The notes: generated from the letters alone by a model not told the origin. Counted from the first letter of the stretch, positions 7,577 through 16,078 are shown. The stretch is DNA of 40,026 bases from an uncultured Acidobacteriia bacterium (GCA_903881085.1 CAIRSA010000483.1:1-40026); one strand, 5' to 3'. Program-made: numbers and translations.

Positions 7577-7989
7577 TAGCGGCCCCCGAAGTAGTCGACG
7601 TAGAGGTCGTCAGTCTCCCACAGACGGACGGCGTGTAGGCGGGCCGGGCCGGCGGAAAACTGCGGTTCCAGGCGGCGCCAGATTTCTACTGCGATGTTTT
7701 CGGTGGTTGGAATCGTCTTATCAAACGGCGGCACCTCGTGGTTGAGAAAGCGATGGTCCATCGGTTCCACTACCTGTTCGTTGACGATCTCCTTGAGTCG
7801 CTTCAGATCGAGCACCATGCCGGTGACCGGATCGGGGTCGCCTTCGAGCGTCACTTCGAGCAGATAGTTGTGGCCGTGGCCGTGCGGATTGGCGGCAATG
7901 CCGTAGAATGCGAGGTTCTCTTCGTCGGTCAGCTTTGGATTGCGGCAGATGTGAGAGGCGGAAAACTCGGCCTTGCGGGTGATGAACAT
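7576..7989 (-). CDS. 6-pyruvoyl-tetrahydropterin synthase paralogue lacking the catalytic Cys
   Basis: A 137-residue paralogue of the next gene, with the same length and fold. It keeps the zinc histidines (SASH and PHGHGHNY), the Asp-His pair (MDHRFL) and the C-terminal Glu (VRLWETDD). However, the catalytic block GKCNNP is replaced by GIAANP, so Cys is replaced by Ala. A Cys is found instead in SHICRNP near the zinc site. PTPS-III proteins that substitute for FolB have Glu at the Cys position; Ala is neither arrangement. It may therefore bind substrate without the usual chemistry, form hetero-oligomers with its neighbour, or use a different general base. It is the first gene of the operon; no strong ribosome site is seen ahead of the ATG. 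Confidence 0.85.
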   Translation of the reverse strand: MFITRKAEFSASHICRNPKLTDEENLAFYGIAANPHGHGHNYLLEVTLEGDPDPVTGMVLDLKRLKEIVNEQVVEPMDHRFLNHEVPPFDKTIPTTENIAVEIWRRLEPQFSAGPARLHAVRLWETDDLYVDYFGGR

Positions 7990-8059
7990 GATGTCAATAT
8001 AATTTGATGCGGCAGGAACCGATCGGATACTCTAAAATTATAAGGGATTCATAACATCG
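7990..8059. promoter_or_regulatory. divergent promoter region, pterin operon / thioredoxin gene
   Basis: A 70-bp AT-rich interval between two outward-facing genes. It contains a TATAAT on each strand: 8042-8037 on the minus strand and 7998-8003 on the plus strand. Neither has a clear -35 partner at standard spacing, so these are only candidate -10 boxes. Confidence 0.4.
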
Positions 8060-8575
8060 ATGTTTAAAACGGAACGCATTATTCAAATCGCGATCGGCGT
8101 CCTGCTGGTTGCGTTCGTCTTTGTTGTCAACGACACGCTCAACGAGCACGTTGTAGTGGTCGGCGACAAAGCGCCAGATTTCAAGATCATCAGCGATAAT
8201 GGTAAACCGATCTCGCGGTCGGACTTTGGCGGCAAGATCCTGGTGCTGAATTTTTGGGCCACGTGGTGCCCGCCATGCATTGAAGAGCTGCCGTCGCTGG
8301 ATGAGTTTCAGCGCCAATTGAAAGGGCAGGGCGTGGTTGTTGTTGGCGTGAGCGTTGACAAGAACGAGAAGCAGTACAAAGATTTTCTGGCCAAGGCGCG
8401 GGTGTCGTTCCAGACGTCGCGCGATGGCGATTCGAGCATCAGCGCGGAGTACGGCACGTTCAAGTATCCGGAGACTTACATCATCAACTCCAAGGGCGAG
8501 GTCGTGGTGAAGTACATTGGGCCGAAGGACTGGATGTCGGCGGAAGTGCTGAACGATATGAAGAGGATTCTGTAG
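8060..8575 (+). CDS. membrane-anchored TlpA/ResA-like thioredoxin
   Basis: A thiol-disulfide oxidoreductase of 171 residues. One N-terminal membrane segment (residues 8-24) would anchor the domain in the periplasm. The active site is WCPPC (Cys70 and Cys73) after the LVLNFWATWC strand, with the cis-Pro loop in FKYPETY and the GDKAPDF start typical of TlpA/ResA/CcmG. These proteins reduce apocytochrome c or other exported thiols; several c-type cytochrome proteins are encoded in the window. The GlcD-like gene begins five bases after its stop, so the two are probably co-transcribed, though a functional link is not obvious. Confidence 0.88.
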   Translation: MFKTERIIQIAIGVLLVAFVFVVNDTLNEHVVVVGDKAPDFKIISDNGKPISRSDFGGKILVLNFWATWCPPCIEELPSLDEFQRQLKGQGVVVVGVSVDKNEKQYKDFLAKARVSFQTSRDGDSSISAEYGTFKYPETYIINSKGEVVVKYIGPKDWMSAEVLNDMKRIL

Positions 8576-8580
8576 GGCCC

Positions 8581-10011
8581 ATGATTCCACAATCCGCAAA
8601 AGAACGGCTGATCACTTTACTGGGCGCGAAGGGCGTGCTGGACCGCGCCGAAGATCTTACGCTCTATGAGTACGATGGCGGCGTGGATAAAGCCAAGCCG
8701 GAACTGGTAGTGTTTCCGCGGTCGACGGCGGACGTTGTGGAGATCGTGAAGATCGCACGCGAGTTCCAGTTGCCGGTTGTCGGGCGTGGCGCCGGTACCG
8801 GGTTGAGCGGCGGTGCGATACCGCGCAAGGGCGGCATCATGATCGGTTTCGCGCGGATGAAGCGCATTCTTGAGATCGATCTGGAAAACGAGCGGGCGGT
8901 GGTTGAGCCTGGCGTGGTGAATCTGGAAGTGACGCTGGCGGTGCAGTCGCAGGGCTACTTCTATGCGCCGGACCCATCGAGCCAGCGCGCGTGCACCATG
9001 GGCGGCAACGTGGCGGAGAACGCCGGCGGCCCGCATACGCTGGCGTACGGCGTGACGACGAATCACGTGCTGGGGCTGGAAGCGGTGCTGATGGATGGCA
9101 CGGTGATCACCACGGGCGGGGCGGAGAGCGATCTGCCGGGGTACGACCTTGTCGGGCTGTTGACGGGCTCTGAAGGCACGATGGCGCTGATCACGAAGGT
9201 GATCATCCGCCTGATGCGCGCGCCGGAACTGGTAAAAACAATTCTGGCGATTTATGATTCGGCAGAGGATGCCGGCCGGACGGTGGCCGCGATCACGGAG
9301 CGGGCGATTACTCCCGTAGCGGTGGAGATGCTGGACGGGCCGATGCTGCGCATGGTGGAAGAGGCAACGCACGCCGGATATCCGATGGATGCGGCGGCGG
9401 TGCTGTTGATTGAACTGGAAGGCTTGCGCGAGGCGGTGGAAGAGCAGGTGGGGCAGATCACCGAGGCCTGCAATTCCTGTGGCGCGCGCGAAGTGCGTGT
9501 GGCGAAATCGGCCGAGGAGCGCGATCTGCTGTGGAAGGGGCGCAAGAACGCGTTTGGCGCGGTGGGGCGGATGAGTCCGTTCTACTACGTGCAGGACGGC
9601 GTAGTGCCGCGCGGGCGCATTGCCGACACTCTGCGGTATATCGGCGAAGTGTCGAAGAAGTTCGATCTGATCATCAGCAATATTTTCCATGCGGGCGATG
9701 GCAACATGCACCCGATCATTCTGTTCGATGCACGCAAGCCGGGTGAGTTGGAACGGGCGCAGCATGCGGGCGAGGCGATACTGGAATACTGCATCAGCGT
9801 GGGCGGGTCGATCACTGGCGAGCATGGCGTGGGCATGGAAAAGATGGAGTTGATGGCTAAGCAGTTTACGCCTGAGACGCTGGATACGATTCAGGCGTTC
9901 AAGACGTTGTTCGATCCGGAATGCCGGTTGAATCCGGGCAAGGTGTTGCCGCTGGGGCGCGGGTGCATGGAGATCAGGCAGGCGCCGCTGACTGAGGCGA
10001 ATACGCTTTAG
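8581..10011 (+). CDS. glcD: FAD-linked oxidase, glycolate oxidase GlcD type
   Basis: A 476-residue flavoprotein of the VAO/PCMH family that oxidises glycolate or another 2-hydroxy acid (D-lactate is the main alternative). The FAD-binding PP-loop is seen in GRGAGTGLSGGAIP (about residues 60-75), the second flavin contact around GGNVAENAGGPH, and the C-terminal cap has HAGDGNMHP and GEHGVGMEK, both diagnostic of GlcD. The glcE and glcF partners are absent here. The ATG lies directly after the preceding thioredoxin gene. The stop codon is followed without any gap by a 40-bp double-hairpin repeat. Substrate assignment is by family only. Confidence 0.88.
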   Translation: MIPQSAKERLITLLGAKGVLDRAEDLTLYEYDGGVDKAKPELVVFPRSTADVVEIVKIAREFQLPVVGRGAGTGLSGGAIPRKGGIMIGFARMKRILEIDLENERAVVEPGVVNLEVTLAVQSQGYFYAPDPSSQRACTMGGNVAENAGGPHTLAYGVTTNHVLGLEAVLMDGTVITTGGAESDLPGYDLVGLLTGSEGTMALITKVIIRLMRAPELVKTILAIYDSAEDAGRTVAAITERAITPVAVEMLDGPMLRMVEEATHAGYPMDAAAVLLIELEGLREAVEEQVGQITEACNSCGAREVRVAKSAEERDLLWKGRKNAFGAVGRMSPFYYVQDGVVPRGRIADTLRYIGEVSKKFDLIISNIFHAGDGNMHPIILFDARKPGELERAQHAGEAILEYCISVGGSITGEHGVGMEKMELMAKQFTPETLDTIQAFKTLFDPECRLNPGKVLPLGRGCMEIRQAPLTEANTL

Positions 10012-10051
10012 TAGGGCAGAATGGTATTCTGCGGCCGAGTGGCACTCGGCC
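10012..10051. repeat. 40-bp double-hairpin repeat, copy 1
   Basis: Two adjacent palindromes: CAGAAT/ATTCTG around GGT, then GGCCGAGTG/CACTCGGCC around one base. It begins directly after the GlcD stop. A second copy at 26051-26090 differs at three of 40 positions; two of those are a compensatory C-G to G-C swap in the second stem, so pairing is conserved. This is likely a terminator-like or REP-like element. Confidence 0.7.
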
Positions 10052-10080
10052 TTTGGCATCCCACACGCAGCCAAGAGGGC

Positions 10081-10306
10081 GAGTGCCACTCCAATGTCGC
10101 TTACGTTGCCGGTTATGAGGCGAGGTTGCGATTTGGTGAGCGGTTCATTGGGGCATTGCGGTGAAGGGCAATTGGGGTCAGACAGCCCATTTTCGTCATC
10201 CACCTTCGCTAAAGCTACGGCGGACAAGAAAACGGCCGAAAAAGGTGTCAGACCCCAAATGCGACGCGTCGTTCTAGCCAATGTAAGCGACATTGGAGTG
10301 CCACTC
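10081..10306. mobile_element. MITE-like non-coding element with 30-bp terminal inverted repeats
   Basis: The ends 10081-10110 and 10277-10306 are inverted repeats of each other with 27 of 30 positions matching (core CCAATGTCGCTTAC). The 226-bp interior encodes no protein I can support. It contains GGGGTCAGAC at about 10184 and GTCAGACCCC at 10247-10256, themselves an imperfect inverted pair, plus a CGCTAAAGCTACGG stretch. The right part recurs at the window start. No clear target-site duplication is visible. This suggests a small non-autonomous element or a REP/BIME-like unit; mobility is inference. Confidence 0.6.
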
Positions 10307-10321
10307 TGCCCCACATCGGTG

Positions 10322-11791
10322 CTAAATCTTGCCTAGGTGGAGAAGCTCATCCCGCAGGGCCGGCTCCATCCTCGGCGATTCGACTTTGGCGGATTGCTTA
10401 GCCTCCAAGTAGGGTTTCAGCAAACGCTTTTGGCGTGGCGTCCAGCCGCCTTGGCGGGCAACATTCAGGCCGATGCGGCGTGATTGGAAGCCATACCAGT
10501 CTTCCACCGGCGCGCCGGGGAAGCCGTAGATCATGGGTTCACATACCAGCTTGCGCAGTGTGCCCTTTGAGGTGCGATAACCGGGGTTGGCGGCAATTTT
10601 TCTCTCTTCGCGCGCGGTGAGTTCGCGGAGGGCGGCGCTGATGGAGTGGTAGCCCAGTTTGCGGTAAAACCAGAAGGCGCCGGAGTCGATCGCTTCCTTG
10701 TTTTCGTGCCCGATTTGATACGGATCGAGGGTGAAGATGTTTGCGCCCGCGAACTGATGGCAGAGCTTCAGCAGGCGGCCATAGAGCCACGCCGTCTCAC
10801 CTTCGCGAAACGTGTAGTACAGATTAAAGCCAGCCTCCATGCGCTCAGCCAGCGACAAGCCTTCGAAGTAGCCGACGGGGATTCCGTTCTTCCAGATCGT
10901 TGCGCCAAGATAGGCGCGCAGTGGCAGGCGATTTTCAGCAGGAACGCCCCACGCATAGATGACCACTCCGCGGCCTGGATTCACCTCGAACACCTGGGCC
11001 GTGTCGCCATAGGTGAAGCCGTGCAACTCACGGAAGCGGACGGCGGAGGTGTCGCGGGCGAGCGCGATGACCTCTTCGGCCTGTTTGCGCGGTAATTTGC
11101 GTAGGGGAAAGGCTGGCTCAGAGGGCAGGGCATCGAGCGATACTTCGCGGCGAGTGATGAGAGGTTGGCGGTGCAGGAAGAACTCGCGGTCAGGCAGGCG
11201 CATCAGCGTGCGGGTGGCCGTGCTGGTGCCGAAGTCCCATCGCAGCGGCAGTTCCAGCGCGTCGTATTGCGCGGAAGTGCATCGCATCAGCGCTTGCAGG
11301 CCGCCTACGGCTTCGAGCCATTCACGATAGGGCACTCCCGCTTCAACGCTGAGATCGTCCCACGAAAGCGGGAACAGCGAAGGCAGCACTTGGATCAGCC
11401 GCTCAGGCGTTTGCCAAGCTTCCCAGTGAATCGACAGTGCTCCGGGGTGGCGGCGAATGAGATGACGGGCGAGACCGGCAGTGAAGACGGCGGTGATGCC
11501 GGAGCCGGCCAGCCCCGAGACATCGCCGTACTCAAGCGCGTCGGCATCGGAGAGCAGGGCGACGCGGCGAGCGATGTCGTGCAGTGCGGTTTCTGCGAGC
11601 GCCGCCGCATGCGTGCTGACCGGGTAGGCGCGTATGAACAGCAGCAGTTCATGGAGGCGGATCAGTCCGGCCGCCGTGGTGGTTGGGAAGCCGGGCACTT
11701 CACTGAGCAGGCTTTCCAGGACGGGTGCTTCGTGAGGCGAGAAGCGGCGGCGGGATTGGTCCAGTTGATCGAGTAGCGTGGCTGTCGGCAT
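10322..11791 (-). CDS. unrecognised protein with GNAT-like C-terminal region, 489 aa
   Basis: I cannot assign a family. The N-terminal 200 residues are helical and leucine-rich (MPTATLLDQLDQSRRRF, then repeated amphipathic helices) and begin without a signal peptide. The segment from about 275 to 383 looks like an N-acetyltransferase fold: strands around LRAYLGATIWKNGIPVGYFE, and near its end a GAFWFYRKLGYHS motif, which is the typical last helix-strand of GNAT enzymes. A basic tail of about 100 residues follows. A cytoplasmic acyl- or aminoacyl-transferase is the best guess. It is divergently arranged with the M13 peptidase across only 37 bp, and its 3' end abuts the MITE-like element. Confidence 0.7.
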   Translation of the reverse strand: MPTATLLDQLDQSRRRFSPHEAPVLESLLSEVPGFPTTTAAGLIRLHELLLFIRAYPVSTHAAALAETALHDIARRVALLSDADALEYGDVSGLAGSGITAVFTAGLARHLIRRHPGALSIHWEAWQTPERLIQVLPSLFPLSWDDLSVEAGVPYREWLEAVGGLQALMRCTSAQYDALELPLRWDFGTSTATRTLMRLPDREFFLHRQPLITRREVSLDALPSEPAFPLRKLPRKQAEEVIALARDTSAVRFRELHGFTYGDTAQVFEVNPGRGVVIYAWGVPAENRLPLRAYLGATIWKNGIPVGYFEGLSLAERMEAGFNLYYTFREGETAWLYGRLLKLCHQFAGANIFTLDPYQIGHENKEAIDSGAFWFYRKLGYHSISAALRELTAREERKIAANPGYRTSKGTLRKLVCEPMIYGFPGAPVEDWYGFQSRRIGLNVARQGGWTPRQKRLLKPYLEAKQSAKVESPRMEPALRDELLHLGKI

Positions 11792-11828
11792 CCAAATTCA
11801 GAATAATGCGTTATCGTTGGAATAGTCT

Positions 11829-13853
11829 ATGCGATATCTTTTCCTGCTTGCTGTTTCCTGCGGCGTAATGTGCGCGCAACCGCTGCAATCATTGCCCTAT
11901 ACGCCAGTGCTTGACCTTGCGTCAATGGATCGCACGGCCAACCCGTGCGAGGATTTCTACAAATATGCCTGCGGCGGGTGGATCAAAAACAATCCGATTC
12001 CGGCGGACCAAGCCCGGTGGGATGTGTACGGCAAAATGACCGATGAGAATCAGCGCTACCTGTGGGGACTGCTGCTGAATGCGGCAAAGCCTGGCGCGCA
12101 GCGGTCGCCAATGCAGCAAAAGATCGGCGACCATTTCGGCGCGTGCATGGATGAGAGCGCAATCGAAAAGGCAGGCGCCGCGCCGCTGAAACCGCTGCTG
12201 GATGCGATCGATGCGGCGCGCACGACGAAAGAGTTGGCGGCGATTGTTGGACGGTTGCATCTGGAGCTGCGACATGCGAATCCTCTGTTCGGATTCGGGT
12301 CGGGGCAGGATTATGAGGATGCCAATCGGGTGATCGCGAATGCTGATGCTGGCGGCCTGGGTTTGCCTGATCGTGATTACTATTTGAAGACCGACAAGAA
12401 GTCAGTCGAGACGCGGGCGAAGTATGTGGCGCATGTGCGGGAGATGTTGGAACTGACTGGCGTGAAGCCGGCAGTGGCGGCGGCACAGGCGAAAAAGATC
12501 ATGACGCTGGAAACGGCGCTGGCTAAGGCTTCACTGAGCGCTGTCGACAAGCGCGACCCCTACAAGTTGTTTCATCGCATGACTGGGGCGCAGTTGGCGG
12601 CGCTGGCTCCCTCGTTTGATTGGAAGGCCTATTTTCAGACAGTGGGCCTTGGCGATGTGACCGAGGTGAATGTTTCCGAGCCCGAGTTTTTCAAGCAGCT
12701 TGAGATTGAATTGAAGACGCGCAAGCTGGCGGAGTGGAAGAGTTATTTGCGGTGGCATGCTTCGCGGGCGAAGGCGCAGTTGCTGCCGGAGAAATTCCTG
12801 GCCGCGAACTATCGCTTCTACAGCGAGTATCTGCGAGGCACGAAGGCGATGAAGCCGCGTTGGAAGCGATGTGTGCAGGCGGTGGACCAGGAACTGGGCG
12901 AGGCGCTGGGAGAGGTTTTCGTGGAGAAAACATTTTCACCCGACGTGAAGGCGCGAGCCGTTGCGATGACCCGGGAGATCGAAAAGGCGATGGAGGCGGA
13001 GATTGGCAAGCTGGACTGGATGAGCGCGGAGACCAAGATTCGGGCGCTGGAAAAACTGCATGGCATGGTCAATAAAATCGGGTATCCGGAGCGATGGCGC
13101 GATTACAGCTCGCTGGAGATTAAGGCGGGCGATTACTTCGGGAACGCGACGCGCGCGACTCTTTTTGAATCGAAGCGGCAGTTGGGGAAGATCGGCAAGC
13201 CGGTGGACCGGGGCGAGTGGGGGATGACTCCGCCGACGGTGAACGCTTATTACAATCCGCAGATGAACGACATCAATTTTCCGGCGGGCGTGCTGCAGCC
13301 TCCGCTGTTCGATGCGAAGCTGGACGACGCACCAAACTACGGCAATACGGGCGCGACGATAGGGCATGAGTTGACGCACGGCTTCGATGACGAGGGGCGG
13401 CAGTTCGATGCGAAGGGGAATCTTAAAGACTGGTGGACTAAGGCCGATGCCGAGCAGTTCACCAAGCGGGCCAGTTGCGTGAGCGACCAGTATTCCACTT
13501 ACACGGTGGTGGATAACATCAAGATCAACGGCAAGCTGACGTTGGGCGAAGATGTGGCCGACCTGGGGGGCACGCTGCTGGCCTACCTGGCGTGGAAGTC
13601 GGCCACCCGTGGGCAACCGCTTGGTCCGGTCGATGGATTTACCCCAGACCAGCGCTATTTTATCGGCATGGCGCAGTGGGCTTGCGGGTCGGAACGGCCA
13701 GAGATCCGGCGGATGAACGCAATCAACAATCCGCATTCCCCTTTGGAATACCGCATTAACGGGGTGGTGGCGAATCTGCCGCAGTTCTCCGAAGCGTTCG
13801 CCTGCAAGCAAGGGCAGCCGATGTCCCCCCCAAATATTTGTAGAGTATGGTGA
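11829..13853 (+). CDS. secreted M13-family metallopeptidase (neprilysin/PepO type)
   Basis: A zinc endopeptidase of 674 residues, exported by a signal peptide (residues 1-16, cut after CAQ). The zinc site is HELTH at residues 513-517 with the third ligand Glu574 in GEDVADLGG. The substrate-binding NAYYNPQMNDINFPAG motif lies about 50 residues before it, and the protein ends in CRVW, the classic M13 terminus whose Cys pairs with an N-terminal Cys. The N-terminal MDRTANPCEDFYKYACGGW block is also diagnostic. It cleaves peptides up to a few kDa and probably supports peptide nutrition. It appears monocistronic and divergent from the GNAT-like gene. Confidence 0.95.
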   Translation: MRYLFLLAVSCGVMCAQPLQSLPYTPVLDLASMDRTANPCEDFYKYACGGWIKNNPIPADQARWDVYGKMTDENQRYLWGLLLNAAKPGAQRSPMQQKIGDHFGACMDESAIEKAGAAPLKPLLDAIDAARTTKELAAIVGRLHLELRHANPLFGFGSGQDYEDANRVIANADAGGLGLPDRDYYLKTDKKSVETRAKYVAHVREMLELTGVKPAVAAAQAKKIMTLETALAKASLSAVDKRDPYKLFHRMTGAQLAALAPSFDWKAYFQTVGLGDVTEVNVSEPEFFKQLEIELKTRKLAEWKSYLRWHASRAKAQLLPEKFLAANYRFYSEYLRGTKAMKPRWKRCVQAVDQELGEALGEVFVEKTFSPDVKARAVAMTREIEKAMEAEIGKLDWMSAETKIRALEKLHGMVNKIGYPERWRDYSSLEIKAGDYFGNATRATLFESKRQLGKIGKPVDRGEWGMTPPTVNAYYNPQMNDINFPAGVLQPPLFDAKLDDAPNYGNTGATIGHELTHGFDDEGRQFDAKGNLKDWWTKADAEQFTKRASCVSDQYSTYTVVDNIKINGKLTLGEDVADLGGTLLAYLAWKSATRGQPLGPVDGFTPDQRYFIGMAQWACGSERPEIRRMNAINNPHSPLEYRINGVVANLPQFSEAFACKQGQPMSPPNICRVW

Positions 13854-13907
13854 GAATGCTTAAAGACTAAATTGTCCTGTTCGATAAGCCTATTGGAGAG
13901 GTGAACG

Positions 13908-15359
13908 ATGCGTTCCTTGACGGTAGGGCAGAAAATGGGGGCAACTTGCGGACTGCTGGTTGCGTTTATCGTGGCGTTGGCCGCGGAGATGTTGATTGGC
14001 ACCAATGGGCTGTTAGCGAAATTTGAGAGCCTGCGGACGGATTCCATACCTGGGCTTTACTATGCGGCGGAGATAGAAAGCGCATTCTCGCAGATGCGGT
14101 TCAATATGAATGCATCCCTGCTTGATTTAGCTACGAATCAGGGTAAGGCCGCGGCACGATGGGAGCAGGGACTTTCCAAGGCGGAGGGAACTCTGCAGAA
14201 AAGTATGTCAGGATACGAAGCCTATATCGTGACTGCGGAGGACCGCCGCAACTTCAACGAGCTGAAGCCTCTTGTGGACAAAGTGAAAATTGGTTGGAGC
14301 CATGTTTCGGGCGCCCGCCAGGCTGGTAAAGCGGAGGCGGAAGTGACTAAGGCGTTTCGCGATGAGGTGGTGGAGAGCTTTGTAGTTTTGGATAAGGCCA
14401 CAACTACGCTGCTGGAATACAATCACAAGGCGGGCGATGAAACCGCAATCAATGCATCGGCCTCGGCATCAAACATGATGCGCCTGGCTTGGATCTTCTC
14501 GTCCTTTGCCGCGATTTCAGGCTGTGTATTCGCTATTTGGATGGTCCGAGGGATCAACCGCGAATTACGGTCGACCGTGCTGCAACTCTCCGAAGGCGCC
14601 ATTCAATCGGCGAGCGCGGCTGGGCAGGTGGCCTCGGCCAGTCAGCAGTTGGCTCAGGGGGCCTCAGAGCAAGCTGCTTCGCTGGAGGAGACCTCCGCAA
14701 CCAGCGAGGAGATTAACTCTCTTACTCTCAGAAATGCGGAGGGCTCCGGGAAGGCGGCGGAACTGGCGACGCAGGTTTCGGGCAAAGTGGTGTTGGCGAA
14801 CCAGACGCTGGATGAGATGATTGCCTCCATGATTGAGATCAAGAACTCCAGCGACCGGATTTCGAAGATCATCAAGGTGATTGACGAGATTGCGTTCCAA
14901 ACCAATATTTTGGCTCTGAATGCGGCGGTGGAAGCGGCGCGGGCGGGTGAAGCGGGCATGGGCTTCGCGGTTGTCGCGGACGAAGTACGCAATCTGGCCC
15001 AGCGATGTGCGCAGGCCGCGAAGGATACGGCCGGCATGATTGAGGATTCCATCCAACGGTCGAACGAGGGCAAAAAGAAGTTGGACCAGGTGGCAGTGGC
15101 AATCCATTCAATCACTGAAAGTGCGGCAGAGGTCGAAAAGTTAGCGACCGAGGTGAACGCCAGCAGTAAGGAGCAGACTCGTGGAGTCAGCGAAGTGACC
15201 AAAGCCATTGCGCAGATGGAGAAGGTGACACAACAGACGGCCGCCAGCGCGGAAGAGAGCGCTTCCGCGGCGGAAGAATTGAACGCGCAGACAGAATCGT
15301 TGCGCGACATCATTCAGGGGCTCAACAAAATGGTTGGCGCCAGCGAGGTTCGGACCTAG
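13908..15359 (+). CDS. methyl-accepting chemotaxis protein, orphan
   Basis: A transmembrane chemoreceptor of 483 residues. TM1 spans about residues 12-32 and TM2 about 191-213, enclosing a helical periplasmic sensor of roughly 155 residues that resembles a four-helix bundle. The cytoplasmic part has the signalling tip EIAFQTNILALNAAVEAARA (about 327-346) followed by GFAVVADEVRNLAQR, which contacts CheA and CheW. The region after TM2 is short and no clear HAMP domain is seen. A GGAGAGG ribosome site precedes the ATG. There are no che or flagellar genes in the window, so its signalling partners are elsewhere. A glutathione peroxidase gene follows 47 bp later. Confidence 0.93.
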   Translation: MRSLTVGQKMGATCGLLVAFIVALAAEMLIGTNGLLAKFESLRTDSIPGLYYAAEIESAFSQMRFNMNASLLDLATNQGKAAARWEQGLSKAEGTLQKSMSGYEAYIVTAEDRRNFNELKPLVDKVKIGWSHVSGARQAGKAEAEVTKAFRDEVVESFVVLDKATTTLLEYNHKAGDETAINASASASNMMRLAWIFSSFAAISGCVFAIWMVRGINRELRSTVLQLSEGAIQSASAAGQVASASQQLAQGASEQAASLEETSATSEEINSLTLRNAEGSGKAAELATQVSGKVVLANQTLDEMIASMIEIKNSSDRISKIIKVIDEIAFQTNILALNAAVEAARAGEAGMGFAVVADEVRNLAQRCAQAAKDTAGMIEDSIQRSNEGKKKLDQVAVAIHSITESAAEVEKLATEVNASSKEQTRGVSEVTKAIAQMEKVTQQTAASAEESASAAEELNAQTESLRDIIQGLNKMVGASEVRT

Positions 15360-15406
15360 CACAAAATTTGAATCGCACCACAACGGAGACGCATCCAAAG
15401 AGAGCT

Positions 15407-15934
15407 ATGAAATACTTTGCATCGGCCCTATTGGCCACGATTGGGAGCGTCTCTATGTTTGCGGCATCCAGCATTCACGAATTTACATTGAACTCTATTG
15501 ATGGCAAGCCAGCCCCGCTGGCCGCCTACAAAGGGAAGGTAGTGCTGGTGGTGAACGTCGCCAGCCGTTGCGGTTACACTCCGCAATATACCGGCCTGGA
15601 AGCGTTGTACGAGAAGTACAAGGATAAGGGCTTGGTGATTTTGGGCTTCCCCGCTAATAATTTCGGTTCTCAGGAGCCGGGTACGGACGCGGAGATCAAA
15701 ACTTTCTGCTCTTCCAAGTACAGCGTGACTTTCCCGATGTACAGCAAGATCTCGGTTACGGGCGATGATACGGCCCCGCTGTATCAGTACCTGTCGAAGG
15801 AAAAGGGCGCTGTGAAGTGGAATTTCACCAAATTCCTGGCGGGCAAGGACGGTAAGGTGATTCAGAAGTTCGACTCCGGCGTGACGCCGGATGCTCCGGA
15901 GCTGATCAAAGCGATTGAGAGTGCGCTGAAGTAA
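15407..15934 (+). CDS. glutathione peroxidase family protein, exported
   Basis: Thiol peroxidase of 175 residues that reduces hydrogen peroxide or lipid hydroperoxides, probably using thioredoxin. The N-terminal hydrophobic stretch (KYFASALLATIGSVSMFAAS) is a signal peptide, so it acts outside the cytoplasm, which is less common for bacterial members. The peroxidatic residue is a cysteine in NVASRCGYTPQY; the Gln of the catalytic tetrad is replaced or shifted, the WNFTKFL motif provides Trp and Asn, and FPANNFGSQEPG is intact. I chose the ATG at 15407, which has AAAGAGAG ahead of it; the frame extends upstream to a TTG at 15368 but that extension carries no signal peptide and no ribosome site. 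Confidence 0.9.
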   Translation: MKYFASALLATIGSVSMFAASSIHEFTLNSIDGKPAPLAAYKGKVVLVVNVASRCGYTPQYTGLEALYEKYKDKGLVILGFPANNFGSQEPGTDAEIKTFCSSKYSVTFPMYSKISVTGDDTAPLYQYLSKEKGAVKWNFTKFLAGKDGKVIQKFDSGVTPDAPELIKAIESALK

Positions 15935-16024
15935 GAGGGGCTGGCCGATTGCAGACCGGTGAGCAGCGTGCCACTCCAATACCACTCGTTCTTAGAAAAT
16001 TGTTGGGCGGCGGGTGTCCGCTGA

Positions 16025-16078
16025 GGGGACGGAGGGCGCTGTCCACGGGCTCCGCTTGGGACAGATCCCTCCGTCCCC
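16025..16078. terminator. strong hairpin between convergent genes
   Basis: A 12-bp perfect outer stem (GGGGACGGAGGG with CCCTCCGTCCCC, 16025-16036 and 16067-16078) and a 6-bp inner stem (CTGTCC/GGACAG), followed on the plus strand by GAGAGTTTTG. It lies between the ends of the peroxidase and the beta-helix genes and would serve both. The remaining 15935-16024 interval shows only repeat-like fragments such as GTGCCACTCC. Confidence 0.6.

Noticed and set aside
7993..7998. TTGACA on the minus strand as a -35 box
   Set aside because: It is only two bases from the PTPS start codon, so there is no room for a -10 box and leader.
8617..10314. A 565-codon open frame antisense to GlcD
   Set aside because: Arg/His/Gln-rich composition and no recognisable motif; it runs into the repeat region and is a shadow of the GlcD gene.
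10094..10336. Small open frame containing a TFAKATADK peptide within the MITE-like element
   Set aside because: The peptide is the translation of a repeat; I recall it recurring in many predicted proteins for that reason. No ribosome site is present.
15575..15580. Possible selenocysteine in the glutathione peroxidase
   Set aside because: The active-site codon is TGC for cysteine and no in-frame TGA is present.
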